DNA of 64,000 nt from Pelagibacteraceae bacterium AG-325-J17. Lineage in GTDB: Bacteria; Pseudomonadota; Alphaproteobacteria; Pelagibacterales; Pelagibacteraceae. Below the pieces are notes generated by a model. The model had not been told where the DNA came from. It saw nothing but the letters and a program-made list of their open reading frames with translations, and made no database searches. Of the stretch, positions 10,737 to 19,797 are shown piece after piece. The position numbers were made by a program, and so were the translations under genes. Location: positions 56,567-120,566 of the forward strand of contig QBYM01000001.1 of the NCBI GenBank assembly GCA_003282825.1, read 5' to 3'. Numbering within the stretch: the first letter of the stretch is position 1; each line of letters opens with the position of its first letter.

Positions 10737-10783
10737 ATTTGTTTTATATAGATTTAACTTACAATTTAAAAGATCTATATAAC

Positions 10784-11704
10784 CTATGCAATCGATCTTA
10801 ATAAACTTTTATTTATTATAGTGTGTGGAAGATTTCTTTCTTGAATTTCAATGATTGAAAAATTTTCTTTATTTTGGAATACCTTTTTCAATAATTGATT
10901 GGTTAAATAATGGCCACCCTGAGAACAATTTACACTAGCTACAATTCTATAGCCACTGGTGTAAAGATCACCAATACAATCAAGTATTTTATGATTAACA
11001 AATTCTTTGGAATTTCTAAGTTTTTCTTTGTTTAATATTTCAGAACCTTTTACTACAACTGCATTATCTAGGCTTCCACCTTTTGCCAGTCCATTTTTTT
11101 TAATTTTTTCTATATCTTCATATAAACAAAAAGTTCTAGAGTTAAAAATGTCATTCAAATCATCCTCATAAACATTAACTTTGTTTTTTTGATTTCCTAT
11201 TACAGGATTATCATATTTTAATTGAAAATTTATATCTAAACTTAACTTAGAGGGTTCAATAGATATTGATCTTTCACCCTCATTGAATGAAATCTTTTTT
11301 TTAATTTTTATAATCTTAATTGGGACTTCACTTTGTTTTAATCCACTAATGATTAACTTTTCAATAAATTCTTTTGCTGAACCATCTAAAATGGGAACTT
11401 CTTCATTATCAATTTCAATTAAAGCATTGTCTATTCCCAATCCAAATAATGCACCCATTAAATGTTCTATCGTAGAAACTCTAACTCCAAAATCATTAGA
11501 TATTGTGGTATTAAGTGAGGTATTGGTGACATTTGCAAAACTTGGAAATATTAGATTATTATTTTTTAAATCAACTCTTTTAAATACAATTCCACTGTTA
11601 GGTTCCGAAGGATTGATGGAAATATTAACAATTTGGCCACTATGAAGACCTATTCCTGTAAATTTTACAGGATCGTTAATTGTTTTTTGGTTTAATAAAG
11701 TCAC
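10784..11704 (-). CDS. lpxC: UDP-3-O-acyl-N-acetylglucosamine deacetylase LpxC
   Basis: A 306-residue zinc amidase that catalyses the first committed step of lipid A synthesis, so this organism has LPS-type lipid A. Zinc ligands are visible in STIEHLMGAL (His) and NHKILDCIGDLY (His and Asp). GIGLHSG near the N-terminus and the EVPILDGSAKEF loop are also typical. The start is GTG (reverse complement of CAC at 11702-11704); no better ATG is in frame. A 63-bp gap separates it from the FtsA-like gene, exactly where ftsZ sits in most related clusters. Confidence 0.96.
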   Translation of the reverse strand: MTLLNQKTINDPVKFTGIGLHSGQIVNISINPSEPNSGIVFKRVDLKNNNLIFPSFANVTNTSLNTTISNDFGVRVSTIEHLMGALFGLGIDNALIEIDNEEVPILDGSAKEFIEKLIISGLKQSEVPIKIIKIKKKISFNEGERSISIEPSKLSLDINFQLKYDNPVIGNQKNKVNVYEDDLNDIFNSRTFCLYEDIEKIKKNGLAKGGSLDNAVVVKGSEILNKEKLRNSKEFVNHKILDCIGDLYTSGYRIVASVNCSQGGHYLTNQLLKKVFQNKENFSIIEIQERNLPHTIINKSLLRSIA

Positions 11705-11767
11705 ATCGCACTTTTAAGCCTGAAGATCAAAAAACTGAAAACAACAAATATTACTGTAAAATACAGA

Positions 11768-12472
11768 TTAACTAAAAAGGTTAAAAAATTTTTCAAAAAA
11801 ACCCTTACTTTTTAGGGTTTTATTGACTAATGATATCTCATTTTTGTTATAACCTGAAATTATTCTGCTTGCAGTTGTATAAATATTTGGATTTTGTTGA
11901 TCTTGAAACTGTTTAATATACTCAGCATTTAATATTTGATTTACTAAAATGTGATACCTTTTTAGAATTGACTCATAATTTTCAATCAAATTTTTGGATA
12001 AACATATAAATTTAATGTCTAAAGAAAAGTTATTACACTTTAAATTTTCAGGTAAAAAAGAATAGTCTTTACCATCAATTTGATAATTTTCTATTAACAT
12101 ATGAATGATTTTTTTATCCTTAAAACTAAATTGACACAAATTTTTTAAAACATTTAATGGATTTATTAAGTTTTCTTGAGATATAAAATTACCATTGTGA
12201 GCTTTTTTAATTGAAATTGCGATTGGAAAAAATTCTCTATTATCTAAAATTATGTATGTATCTTTAACAAAATTTTTTAAATTTTTTTCTATTTTTAAGA
12301 TATTTTGTGCAAGAAATTCATCCAATATTTTTAATTTAGAGTCTTCATTATCATCATTCAATAATTTTTCTTCTTTAAAAATAACTTCAAATGTTTTTTT
12401 TTTAATAACACAAATTACTAATTTTTTTTTTTCTATAAATAAATAGGTCTCAAATTTTAGTGCCTCATTCAT
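11768..12472 (-). CDS. ftsA: Shrunken FtsA-like division protein lacking the ATPase half
   Basis: A 234-residue protein in the ftsA position (after ftsQ, 8-bp overlap); FtsA is normally about 400-420. Visible matches to FtsA are: DTYIILDN (residues 71-78), like the 'VYLALSG' strand; KIIHMLIENYQIDG (about 121-134), like the 'RVLHVIPQEYAID' segment entering subdomain 1C; a 1C-like stretch to about 185; YTTASRIISGY (198-208), like the 'YSTAVGLLHYG' helix near the FtsA C-terminus; and KSKGFFEKFFNLFS (221-234), an amphipathic membrane-targeting-type helix. The phosphate-1 loop of the actin fold and essentially all of subdomains 2A/2B are missing. No frameshift is seen. Identity is inferred from synteny plus these patterns. 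It could instead be an unrelated protein that replaced ftsA. Confidence 0.68.
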   Translation of the reverse strand: MNEALKFETYLFIEKKKLVICVIKKKTFEVIFKEEKLLNDDNEDSKLKILDEFLAQNILKIEKNLKNFVKDTYIILDNREFFPIAISIKKAHNGNFISQENLINPLNVLKNLCQFSFKDKKIIHMLIENYQIDGKDYSFLPENLKCNNFSLDIKFICLSKNLIENYESILKRYHILVNQILNAEYIKQFQDQQNPNIYTTASRIISGYNKNEISLVNKTLKSKGFFEKFFNLFS

Positions 12473-13133
12473 AAGTAATTACCTGATTTTGAGGTCGAAC
12501 ATCAATAGATTTAATATTATCAAATTGCTTTTCATTTAATAAATTTAAAGATAATTCTAGAGACTTTTCTATATTTTCAATTGGTAATTTAATTAAGACT
12601 CCTGAAGATGTTTCTATATCCCATCTACCAGAAGGAAAAAAAAATAAATTTTCAATATCTTTGTAATCTAAATTTGAATTATCAATTATTCTTTTTAAAG
12701 ATAAGAATTTATCAATATTTGGGTCACCAAAAATATATGGCAAATCTTTTAATTTACCTTCTGCCTCAATTAGTTTTCCATTTGATCCAACATAAAAGCT
12801 TTTTCCTCTTTTGCTTAAATGTGCCAATAACTTAGTTTCAGTTATCTTAATTTCTAAAGAGGAAGGATATCTTTTTGAAATTACATATTTCTCAATCAAA
12901 TTATTTGAATTTAATAATTTTGTAACTTTTAGTTTATCTAGATGAAATAATGTACCCATTTTAAATAAATCTAAACTTTTTTGAAATTCTTTATTTTCAA
13001 TTGCTAACCCTTCAATTTTAATTTTTTCGATATTTGGAAATTTTAATTGAGCTAAATTCTTATTATTCAATGATCCAAAAATTATAAATAAAAAAAAATA
13101 TACTAAAATTTTTTTACTTATTTGTTGAGGCAT
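12465..13133 (-). CDS. ftsQ: Cell division protein FtsQ
   Basis: A 222-residue bitopic protein: a short N-terminus, a membrane segment at about residues 9-27 (ILVYFFLFIIFGSLNNK), then a POTRA-like domain (FPNIEKIKIEGLAIENKEFQKSL, read as strand-turn-helix) and the FtsQ beta domain (YVGSNGKLIEAEG, GRWDIETSSGVLIKLP, IKSIDVRPQNQVITY). FtsQ links early and late divisome proteins (FtsB/FtsL). It is shorter than enteric FtsQ. It overlaps ddl upstream by 20 bp and the FtsA-like gene downstream by 8 bp, which suggests tight translational coupling. Confidence 0.88.
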   Translation of the reverse strand: MPQQISKKILVYFFLFIIFGSLNNKNLAQLKFPNIEKIKIEGLAIENKEFQKSLDLFKMGTLFHLDKLKVTKLLNSNNLIEKYVISKRYPSSLEIKITETKLLAHLSKRGKSFYVGSNGKLIEAEGKLKDLPYIFGDPNIDKFLSLKRIIDNSNLDYKDIENLFFFPSGRWDIETSSGVLIKLPIENIEKSLELSLNLLNEKQFDNIKSIDVRPQNQVITYE

Positions 13134-14028
13134 CTTTTAAAATTAATCTTATGAGCTTAATAAAACTTATACCATGAAATGCAGCTATTTCAGGAACTAA
13201 AGATAGACTAGTCATTCCTGGCTGAGTATTTATTTCAAGAAGATAAAATCTACCTTTGTAAAATTTAAAATCAGAGCGAGTTACACCTCTACATCCCATT
13301 AATTTGTGAGCTTTAAGAGCTAAGTCCATAAGTTTATCAAAATCTTTTTTACTTAATTCTACTGGAATAATATGTTTTGTTTTTGCTTTTGAGTTATATT
13401 TGGCTTGGTAATCATAAAACTTTCTTTTTGGTTGTAATTCAATTGCTCCTAGTTTTTTGCTACCAATTATAGCTGCCTGAATTTCACGTCCTGGAATAAA
13501 TTGTTCTATCATTATTTTTTTATAATCTTTTAATAATTTAATTTTTTTTAAAACATCATTTTTTGAACAAATAAATACATTTACACTAGATCCCTCATTA
13601 ATTGGCTTAATTACTACAGGAAACTTTAATCTTTGATTAATCAATTTAATCAAGTCTTTATTAGATTTATCAAAACAATATGAAAAATATTTTGGGGTTA
13701 ATATTCTATTTTTAATAAATATTTTTTTGGATAACACCTTGTCCATAGCTAAAGATGATGAAATTATACCTGAGTGTGTGTATGGAATTTCTGTAGTTTC
13801 TAAAATAGTTTGAATATATCCATCTTCACCAAACTGACCATGCAATGCATTAAAAATAATATTTGGCTTAAATAATTTAATTACATCAAATAATCGATAA
13901 TCTGGTTCTGAAATTTTAACATTATAACCATTTTTAATTAGCTCTTTTGCAACCTGCTTACCAGTATCGAGACTGATTATTCTTTCTTTAGATATTCCAC
14001 CAGAGATTACTAATATTCTTTTTTTCAA
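13114..14028 (-). CDS. ddl: D-alanine--D-alanine ligase
   Basis: A 304-residue ATP-grasp ligase that makes the D-Ala-D-Ala dipeptide used by MurF. Visible elements are GISKERIISLDTG near the N-terminus, FNALHGQFGEDGYIQ (about residues 59-73), the PVVIKPINEGSSVNVF ATP-grasp strand and the metal-binding FYLLEINTQPGMTSLSLVP. The start codon is TTG (reverse complement of CAA at 14026-14028), one base after the murB stop; no upstream ATG fits. It lies between murB and ftsQ, as in other dcw clusters. Confidence 0.96.
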   Translation of the reverse strand: MKKRILVISGGISKERIISLDTGKQVAKELIKNGYNVKISEPDYRLFDVIKLFKPNIIFNALHGQFGEDGYIQTILETTEIPYTHSGIISSSLAMDKVLSKKIFIKNRILTPKYFSYCFDKSNKDLIKLINQRLKFPVVIKPINEGSSVNVFICSKNDVLKKIKLLKDYKKIMIEQFIPGREIQAAIIGSKKLGAIELQPKRKFYDYQAKYNSKAKTKHIIPVELSKKDFDKLMDLALKAHKLMGCRGVTRSDFKFYKGRFYLLEINTQPGMTSLSLVPEIAAFHGISFIKLIRLILKDASTNK

Positions 14029-14029
14029 G

Positions 14030-14938
14030 TTATTCCAAAATTTTAATTTCTTTTTCTAAACTAATTCCAGTCTTTTCTAAAACGTTTTTAGCAACAAAAT
14101 CTATTAATTTTTTCATGTCTTCAAATTTTGCATCTCCTTTATTTACAAAAAAATTACAATGTTTTTTAGAAATACATGCATCACCAAAACTTTTATCTAA
14201 AGGGACTGACTCTTTAATAAGTTCCCAAACTTTTTTTTGAGTTTGTGATGTTGGGTTTTTAAAAGTACTACCACTAGTTTTTATTTTTGTTGGTTGGTTT
14301 TTTTCTTTTTCTAATTTTAATTTATCAGTATTTTCTTTAATTTTTGCATAATCATCTTTGACACCTTTAAAAGAAGCACTTAAAAAAATTAAGTCATCAG
14401 ATAAATTGCTTTTTCTGTATTCAAACTTAATATCTTTGGATGGTATTGAAATTACTTTTCCAGATTTATCAATTGCTTGAATTGATAACAATATATCTTT
14501 AAACTCTTTTCCAAAACAACCAGCGTTCATCCTTATTCCTCCACCAATTGTTCCAGGAATACAAGATAAAAATTCAAAACCAGTCAGGTCATTTTTCATT
14601 GCAAAATCTGAAAGAGATTTATCTAAAACTGCACTTCCAGCTATTATTGTATTTTCACCTAATAGAGAAATATTATTAAAATTTTTACTTAATTTTATTA
14701 CTACTCCATCAAACAATTCATCTTTTATTAATGTATTCGAGCCTGCACCTAGTACAAAAATTTTTTCTTTTTTATTTAATTTTTTTAAAAGATTTACTAA
14801 CTCTTTTAAATTATCTGCTTTATAAAAAACCTTTGTTTTTCCCCCAATATTAAACCAATTTTTTTTTTTAAGGTCATGTTCGTATCTTACATTTGCACCA
14901 AATTCTTTTAATATATTTTTTAATTCAGAAATTTGCAT
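14030..14938 (-). CDS. murB: UDP-N-acetylenolpyruvoylglucosamine reductase MurB
   Basis: MurB reduces UDP-GlcNAc-enolpyruvate to UDP-MurNAc with NADPH and FAD. Visible are KKNWFNIGGKTKVFY (FAD-binding entry), VLGAGSNTLI, the SCIPGTIGGGIRMNAG motif, EYRKSNL and GSTFKNPTSQ, and the C-terminal CNFFVNKGDAKFEDM. I start it at the ATG at 14938, which shares one base with the murC stop (TAATG) and gives 302 residues. The frame is open to 14968 with another possible start, which would add 10 residues inside murC and looks less natural. Confidence 0.94.
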   Translation of the reverse strand: MQISELKNILKEFGANVRYEHDLKKKNWFNIGGKTKVFYKADNLKELVNLLKKLNKKEKIFVLGAGSNTLIKDELFDGVVIKLSKNFNNISLLGENTIIAGSAVLDKSLSDFAMKNDLTGFEFLSCIPGTIGGGIRMNAGCFGKEFKDILLSIQAIDKSGKVISIPSKDIKFEYRKSNLSDDLIFLSASFKGVKDDYAKIKENTDKLKLEKEKNQPTKIKTSGSTFKNPTSQTQKKVWELIKESVPLDKSFGDACISKKHCNFFVNKGDAKFEDMKKLIDFVAKNVLEKTGISLEKEIKILE

Positions 14939-16332
14939 TACATTAACTCTGGCAGTTTCCTCATCCAATTAGAAATAGATCCAGCACCCATTCCAATTAC
15001 AATTTTTTTACCATACATATTTTTTTTTAAAAATTTTGCTAGTTGAACATTATCTTTAACTAAAAAAAGTTTTACTTTTGAATTTTTAATAAGCTGTTTT
15101 GCAAAATTTAAATAATTAAATCCTAATCTTATTTTCTCTCCAGCAGCATAAATTGGACATAGAATAACTGTATTGGCATCCTTAAAAGCAAAAGAAAATT
15201 CATTCTTTAAATCTTTTAATCTTGAAATTCTATGTGGTTGGAATACACAAATTTTATCATATCCCTCATAGACTTTATTAACTCCTTCTAATACAACTTT
15301 AATCTCAGTTGGATGATGTGCATAATCATCAAAAAAATCTACTCCATTATAAGTAAAAATTTTATTAAATCTTCTTTGTACTCCCTTAAATTTTAGTAAT
15401 CCCTTTTTTATATCAGAAACTGATATTCCAACAGTAATAGCAACCGCTGCTGCTGCAACAGAATTTCTAATATTATGAATCCCCAATAAAGGAATTCTAA
15501 TTTTTTTAACTATAATTTTTTTTTTATTTGGAAGATTTACTTGCAAATCAAACTCTGAAAATTTCATACTTCGCTTAATATTTTTAATCAAAAAATTTGA
15601 TTTTGAATTCACACCATAGGTATAAAAATTTTTACCTTTCAATCTTTTTACAAGTTCATTATTAATTTTATCATCAATACAAATAAACGATTTTCCAAAT
15701 GAAGGTACCTTTTCAATAAATTCTATAAAATATTTTTTTAAGTCTTCCATAGATTTATAAAAATCCATATGTTCCCTATCTATATTTGTAATGATGGAAT
15801 AAGTTGGTGGAATATGAATGAAGCTTCCATCAGACTCATCTGCTTCTAGAATTGACCAATCACTTTTACCCAATTTTGCAGTATTCTTAATTGAATTTAT
15901 TACACCTCCATTAATAATAGTTGGATCTATCTTTGTTGTTTGAAAAATTGATGTAATTAATGAGGTTGTAGTTGTTTTCCCGTGTGAACCAACTACAACT
16001 ATATTTTTCATTAGGGATACAATATGTGCCAACATTTTGCCCCTTTTAATTATTGGTAAATTTTTTCTTTTTGCTTCAATAATTTCTGGATTATTTTTTT
16101 TTATAGCTGAAGATACTACAACTATTGTTGCATCTTTAAGATTTTGTTTTTTCTGCCCTATAAAAATTTTAATTTTTTCTTTTTTAAGTCTTTCAACATT
16201 TTTATTTAAACTCAAGTCACTTCCTTGAACTTTAAAACCCTTACCTTTCATAATCAAAGAAAGTCCACTCATCCCTATTCCACCGATTCCAACAAAATGT
16301 ATTATCTCAGTTTTTGCTATTTCAATTTTCAT
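14938..16332 (-). CDS. murC: UDP-N-acetylmuramate--L-alanine ligase MurC
   Basis: A 464-residue Mur ligase adding L-Ala to UDP-MurNAc. It has the N-terminal IHFVGIGGIGMSGLS nucleotide fold (about residues 11-25), VVGSHGKTTTTSLI (P-loop, about 113-126), EADESDGSF, TNIDREHMD, the HNIRNSVAAAAVA motif and DDYAHHPTEI. The C-terminus reaches GMGAGSISNWMRKLPEL. It overlaps murG by 11 bp upstream and murB by 1 bp downstream. This is the normal order murG-murC-murB-ddl. Confidence 0.97.
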   Translation of the reverse strand: MKIEIAKTEIIHFVGIGGIGMSGLSLIMKGKGFKVQGSDLSLNKNVERLKKEKIKIFIGQKKQNLKDATIVVVSSAIKKNNPEIIEAKRKNLPIIKRGKMLAHIVSLMKNIVVVGSHGKTTTTSLITSIFQTTKIDPTIINGGVINSIKNTAKLGKSDWSILEADESDGSFIHIPPTYSIITNIDREHMDFYKSMEDLKKYFIEFIEKVPSFGKSFICIDDKINNELVKRLKGKNFYTYGVNSKSNFLIKNIKRSMKFSEFDLQVNLPNKKKIIVKKIRIPLLGIHNIRNSVAAAAVAITVGISVSDIKKGLLKFKGVQRRFNKIFTYNGVDFFDDYAHHPTEIKVVLEGVNKVYEGYDKICVFQPHRISRLKDLKNEFSFAFKDANTVILCPIYAAGEKIRLGFNYLNFAKQLIKNSKVKLFLVKDNVQLAKFLKKNMYGKKIVIGMGAGSISNWMRKLPELM

Positions 16333-17386
16333 TTATAATTTTCAATATTTTTTGATTAACATTAATCCAAGTATTTTGATAATTTAATTTCTTTAAATTT
16401 TCCTTTTTTTTTAAGTAATCAATTTTATCAGTTAAAATCTCACTCAAAAGATGCTCAATTTTTTTCTCAAAATTAGTTTGTTCAATTAACCAGCAACAAT
16501 CATTTTCTTTATAAAAATTAGCATTTTCTAATTGATGATTGTCTTTTGAAGTTGGCAATGGGACAGCTATAAAAGGAATGTTGATAACTGATAGCTCTGC
16601 CAGAGTTGATGCGCCCGATCTAGTTATACAAAGATCTGCATCTTTAATAATATTTTCAAAATTATTTTCAAAATTAAAAATTTTATTTTCAATGTTATTT
16701 TTTGAATAAAAATCCTTTAAGTACGAAACATTTTCTTTATTAGTCTGCTGAATAATCTTAATTGGTTTTTTATTTGATATATTAACAATTGAATTCTTAA
16801 GATTCATATTAAAAATACTGGCACTTTGACTTCCACCTACTATCAATATTGTAAATTTATCTTTGATGCTACCTGATGATTTTAATTTATAAATATTCTC
16901 TCTTACTAAAGGATTTATTATAACCATCTTATTTAAAAAATTTTCGGGAAAATTTAAAATTTTTTTATTATAGCAAAAAATTTTTTTACAAGAACTTAAA
17001 AAATATTTATTTGCACGTCCTAATACTTGATTGGGTTCTAATAAAAAAATTTCTAATTTAAGTATCTTTCCTGCTAAAATAAGTGGTAAAGACATATATC
17101 CACCAGTAGATAAAATTTTCTCTATTTTTTTATTTTTTAATAGAAATAATGATTTTAAGGTTAAGATAATTATCTTAATTATATTGTAGGGTAAAAGAAA
17201 AATATTATCTAATCTTGGAGTGTTAATAATTTTGCATTTATAAAATTCGTCATTTAAATATCTTAATCCTCTTTTATCAGTTGATATAATTACATTTGCT
17301 TCTTTTGATAAATGTTCATTAAGAATTAAAGCTGGTATGACATGACCTCCAGAACCTCCAGTAGTAATTAAGAAATTTTTTTTCAT
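16322..17386 (-). CDS. murG: UDP-GlcNAc:lipid I N-acetylglucosaminyltransferase MurG
   Basis: A 354-residue GT-B glycosyltransferase that converts lipid I to lipid II at the inner membrane face. The N-terminal GGSGGHVIPAL G-loop (about residues 10-20), the STGGYMSLP segment, EPNQVLGRANK (usually 'EQNAxxGxxNR'), GGSQSASIFN and the CITRSGASTLAELSVINIPFIAVPLPTSKDNHQ-type donor site are visible. It follows ftsW with 1 bp between them and overlaps murC, consistent with one transcript. Confidence 0.95.
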   Translation of the reverse strand: MKKNFLITTGGSGGHVIPALILNEHLSKEANVIISTDKRGLRYLNDEFYKCKIINTPRLDNIFLLPYNIIKIIILTLKSLFLLKNKKIEKILSTGGYMSLPLILAGKILKLEIFLLEPNQVLGRANKYFLSSCKKIFCYNKKILNFPENFLNKMVIINPLVRENIYKLKSSGSIKDKFTILIVGGSQSASIFNMNLKNSIVNISNKKPIKIIQQTNKENVSYLKDFYSKNNIENKIFNFENNFENIIKDADLCITRSGASTLAELSVINIPFIAVPLPTSKDNHQLENANFYKENDCCWLIEQTNFEKKIEHLLSEILTDKIDYLKKKENLKKLNYQNTWINVNQKILKIINEN

Positions 17387-17387
17387 T

Positions 17388-18512
17388 TTAATTAATTTTT
17401 CTTTTTGTCAAATTTAAGATTATACCTGATAAAATTGAGATACTTATAATAGAAGAACCACCGTAACTAATAAAAGGTAGAGTCATACCAGTTGTTGGAA
17501 ATAGTCTTATATTAACTCCAATATGTATCATCGCTTGCATCAAAATAAGACTTATACAACCTACTAAAATTAATTTTATTTTTTCCTCATTTTCAAAATA
17601 AACTTTTTTAAATACTGAATAGATAAATATTAAAAACAATAGTAAAATTAGTATTATAGCAATAACACCAAACTCTTCAGAAATAACAGAAATAATATAA
17701 TCAGTGTGAGCCTCAGGAACCCTATTTTTTAATGTTCCTTCTCCAATTCCTTTTCCAAAAAAACCCCCACTTGTAATTGAGTCTATGGCTTTATCAGATT
17801 GAAAATTATGTGTTCCTGTCTCTGAGTTAAAGAAAGATACCAATCTATTTTTAATGTATTCAAACTTTGGAACAAAAAAAACTAAATATGAAAATACAAA
17901 TATTAAAAGTAAAAATAAAATTAATAAAAAAACAATACTTATACCTGAGGTAAAAATTAAAATTGACCAGCTAAAAAAAACTAAAAGAGTCTGTCCTATG
18001 TCAGGCTGAACAGCAAGCAATAGGGCTACTAACAACGTGATTAAAAAAGTAAAAAAGTATTTTAAGTAAATATTAGTATATTTTTCACTACTCAAAATTA
18101 AACTTATAAAAATTATCAAAAAAGGCTTTACAAGTTCAATTGGTTGAAATCTAGGTAAAAAATATAAATCAATCCACCTTTTAGATCCCTTAACTTCAAC
18201 ACCTATAACTGGGACTAAAATCAGTGAAATTAATGAGATGATAAAAATTATGCTAGAAAATTTTAAAAGTTTTTCTTGTTTAATTGAAGAAAGAAAAAAA
18301 ATTGTGATGATGCCTAATAAAATAAAAATTAAATGTTTAAAAAAAAATGAATAATCATTAGTGTCTAGTTTATCTGATACTACCAATGAGGTAGATGCTA
18401 ATGAAAAAAACAATCCAATAAAAAATAATAAAAGAATTAAAGAAAATATGAATTTATCAATATTTTTCCACCAATCATAATATAAATTGTATAAAAAATT
18501 ATTATTTTCCAT
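17388..18512 (-). CDS. ftsW: Lipid II glycan polymerase FtsW (SEDS family)
   Basis: A 374-residue polytopic membrane protein with about ten hydrophobic segments. SEDS hallmarks are visible: GSKRWIDL with the FQPIELVKP motif after it, QPDIGQTLL, FFGKGIGEGTLKNRVPEAHTDYIISVISEEFG, and the final SYGGSS. It polymerises septal glycan with FtsI (PBP3), encoded in the same run. It overlaps murD by 11 bp. FtsW rather than RodA is inferred from its place between murD and murG. Confidence 0.95.
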   Translation of the reverse strand: MENNNFLYNLYYDWWKNIDKFIFSLILLLFFIGLFFSLASTSLVVSDKLDTNDYSFFFKHLIFILLGIITIFFLSSIKQEKLLKFSSIIFIISLISLILVPVIGVEVKGSKRWIDLYFLPRFQPIELVKPFLIIFISLILSSEKYTNIYLKYFFTFLITLLVALLLAVQPDIGQTLLVFFSWSILIFTSGISIVFLLILFLLLIFVFSYLVFFVPKFEYIKNRLVSFFNSETGTHNFQSDKAIDSITSGGFFGKGIGEGTLKNRVPEAHTDYIISVISEEFGVIAIILILLLFLIFIYSVFKKVYFENEEKIKLILVGCISLILMQAMIHIGVNIRLFPTTGMTLPFISYGGSSIISISILSGIILNLTKRKIN

Positions 18513-19797
18513 TGAAATATTTTTTAACTAATTGATTAAAATAGAGCCCTCTGTCCTCAAAATTTTTAAAACTATCAAACGAAGCTGCACAAGGACTAAA
18601 TAGTATTGTACTGTGAGCTTGTTTTTCCTTCTTAACTAAATATGAAATATTTTTTAGAGCATCTTTTAATTCACTAAAGTTTTTTGATTTTAATTTATTT
18701 TTAAGCTGTTTATTAAAAAAGTTTTTGTTTTTTCCGTATATGAACGCTCTTACATTATTCAATTCTTTTTTTTTCAAATTAAATTTATCACCTTTTTTAT
18801 TAATTCCACCTAATAACCATAAGATATTAGAATTTGCTTTCAAAATACTAAGAGTAGAAGAAAAACTAGTTGATTTTGAGTCATTAATAATTTTCAAACC
18901 ATTTTTTTTTAAAATAGTTTGTTGACGATATTTCAAACCCTTAAAATTTTGAATAGTTTTTAAAAACAAATTATTTTTAAGCTTAAATTTTTTTACTATT
19001 TCAATCACAAATGATAGATTTTCTTTATTCGCATCAGTGGCAAAATAATTATTTTTAATTTTTTTAAAAAAATGATTACTGTGACTTGTATCAACTTTAA
19101 TAATTTTACTTTTAAATTTATTTAATCTTAAATTTTTATTAATTAGCTCATCATTTTTTTTTACAAAAGCAAAACTTTTTTTATCTTGAAATTTAAGAAG
19201 TTTAAATTTTGCATCTACATAACTTTTCAAATTTTTATGTCTTTCAAGGTGATCTGGGCTTATATTCAAAATAATCGCGTACTTTGAATTAAATATTTTG
19301 CTATAATCTAATTGATAAGAAGATGCCTCAATTACAAAAATTGTTTCTTTTTTTATTTTTCTTTCATTTAATATCGGATTACCAATGTTCCCAACAAGCC
19401 TCACATCTTTTTTTTGATCCAATAAAACGTCATGTAAAATTTTAGCTGTTGTTGATTTTCCATTTGTTCCTGTAACGGTGATACTCTTATTTTTATAAAA
19501 TGAGTAAAACACATCTAAATCAGTAAAAATTTTTGAATTATTTTTTTTTAAAAATTTTGATAATTTACAATTAGAAATATTAATACCTGGACTGATAATG
19601 ATTATATCTACTTCTATTTTTGTTATTTCACTTAGATTAATAAATTTTTGATTAAATGATTTGTTTATTTTTAAATTATCATCAAATAAATATATTTGAG
19701 CTAAGTCCTTTAAAAATTTAAAAGATGAAATTCCACTCTTACCAAGGCCATAAATTAATATTTTTTTTTCTAAAAAAATATTTCGAGCTATTTTCAT
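18502..19797 (-). CDS. murD: UDP-N-acetylmuramoylalanine--D-glutamate ligase MurD
   Basis: A 431-residue Mur ligase adding D-Glu. Visible are ILIYGLGKSGISSFKFL (N-terminal Rossmann), IIISPGI, TVTGTNGKSTTAKI (P-loop, about residues 106-119), IEASSYQLDYS, NISPDHLERH, the KYRQQ/NDSKSTSFSS region and a C-terminal LLFSPCAASFDSFKNFEDRG, the MurD signature. The mid-region is enriched in Lys and Asn. It shares its first base with the end of mraY and overlaps ftsW at its 3' end. Confidence 0.95.
   Translation of the reverse strand: MKIARNIFLEKKILIYGLGKSGISSFKFLKDLAQIYLFDDNLKINKSFNQKFINLSEITKIEVDIIIISPGINISNCKLSKFLKKNNSKIFTDLDVFYSFYKNKSITVTGTNGKSTTAKILHDVLLDQKKDVRLVGNIGNPILNERKIKKETIFVIEASSYQLDYSKIFNSKYAIILNISPDHLERHKNLKSYVDAKFKLLKFQDKKSFAFVKKNDELINKNLRLNKFKSKIIKVDTSHSNHFFKKIKNNYFATDANKENLSFVIEIVKKFKLKNNLFLKTIQNFKGLKYRQQTILKKNGLKIINDSKSTSFSSTLSILKANSNILWLLGGINKKGDKFNLKKKELNNVRAFIYGKNKNFFNKQLKNKLKSKNFSELKDALKNISYLVKKEKQAHSTILFSPCAASFDSFKNFEDRGLYFNQLVKKYFNGK

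Noticed and set aside
11283-11645. 120-codon plus-strand frame opposite lpxC
   Set aside because: Hydrophobic antisense shadow of lpxC.
11754-11766. Perfect short inverted repeat CTGTA-AAA-TACAG just after the FtsA-like stop
   Set aside because: A 5-bp stem with no U-tract is too weak for a terminator and no known operator matches; chance is likely in AT-rich DNA.
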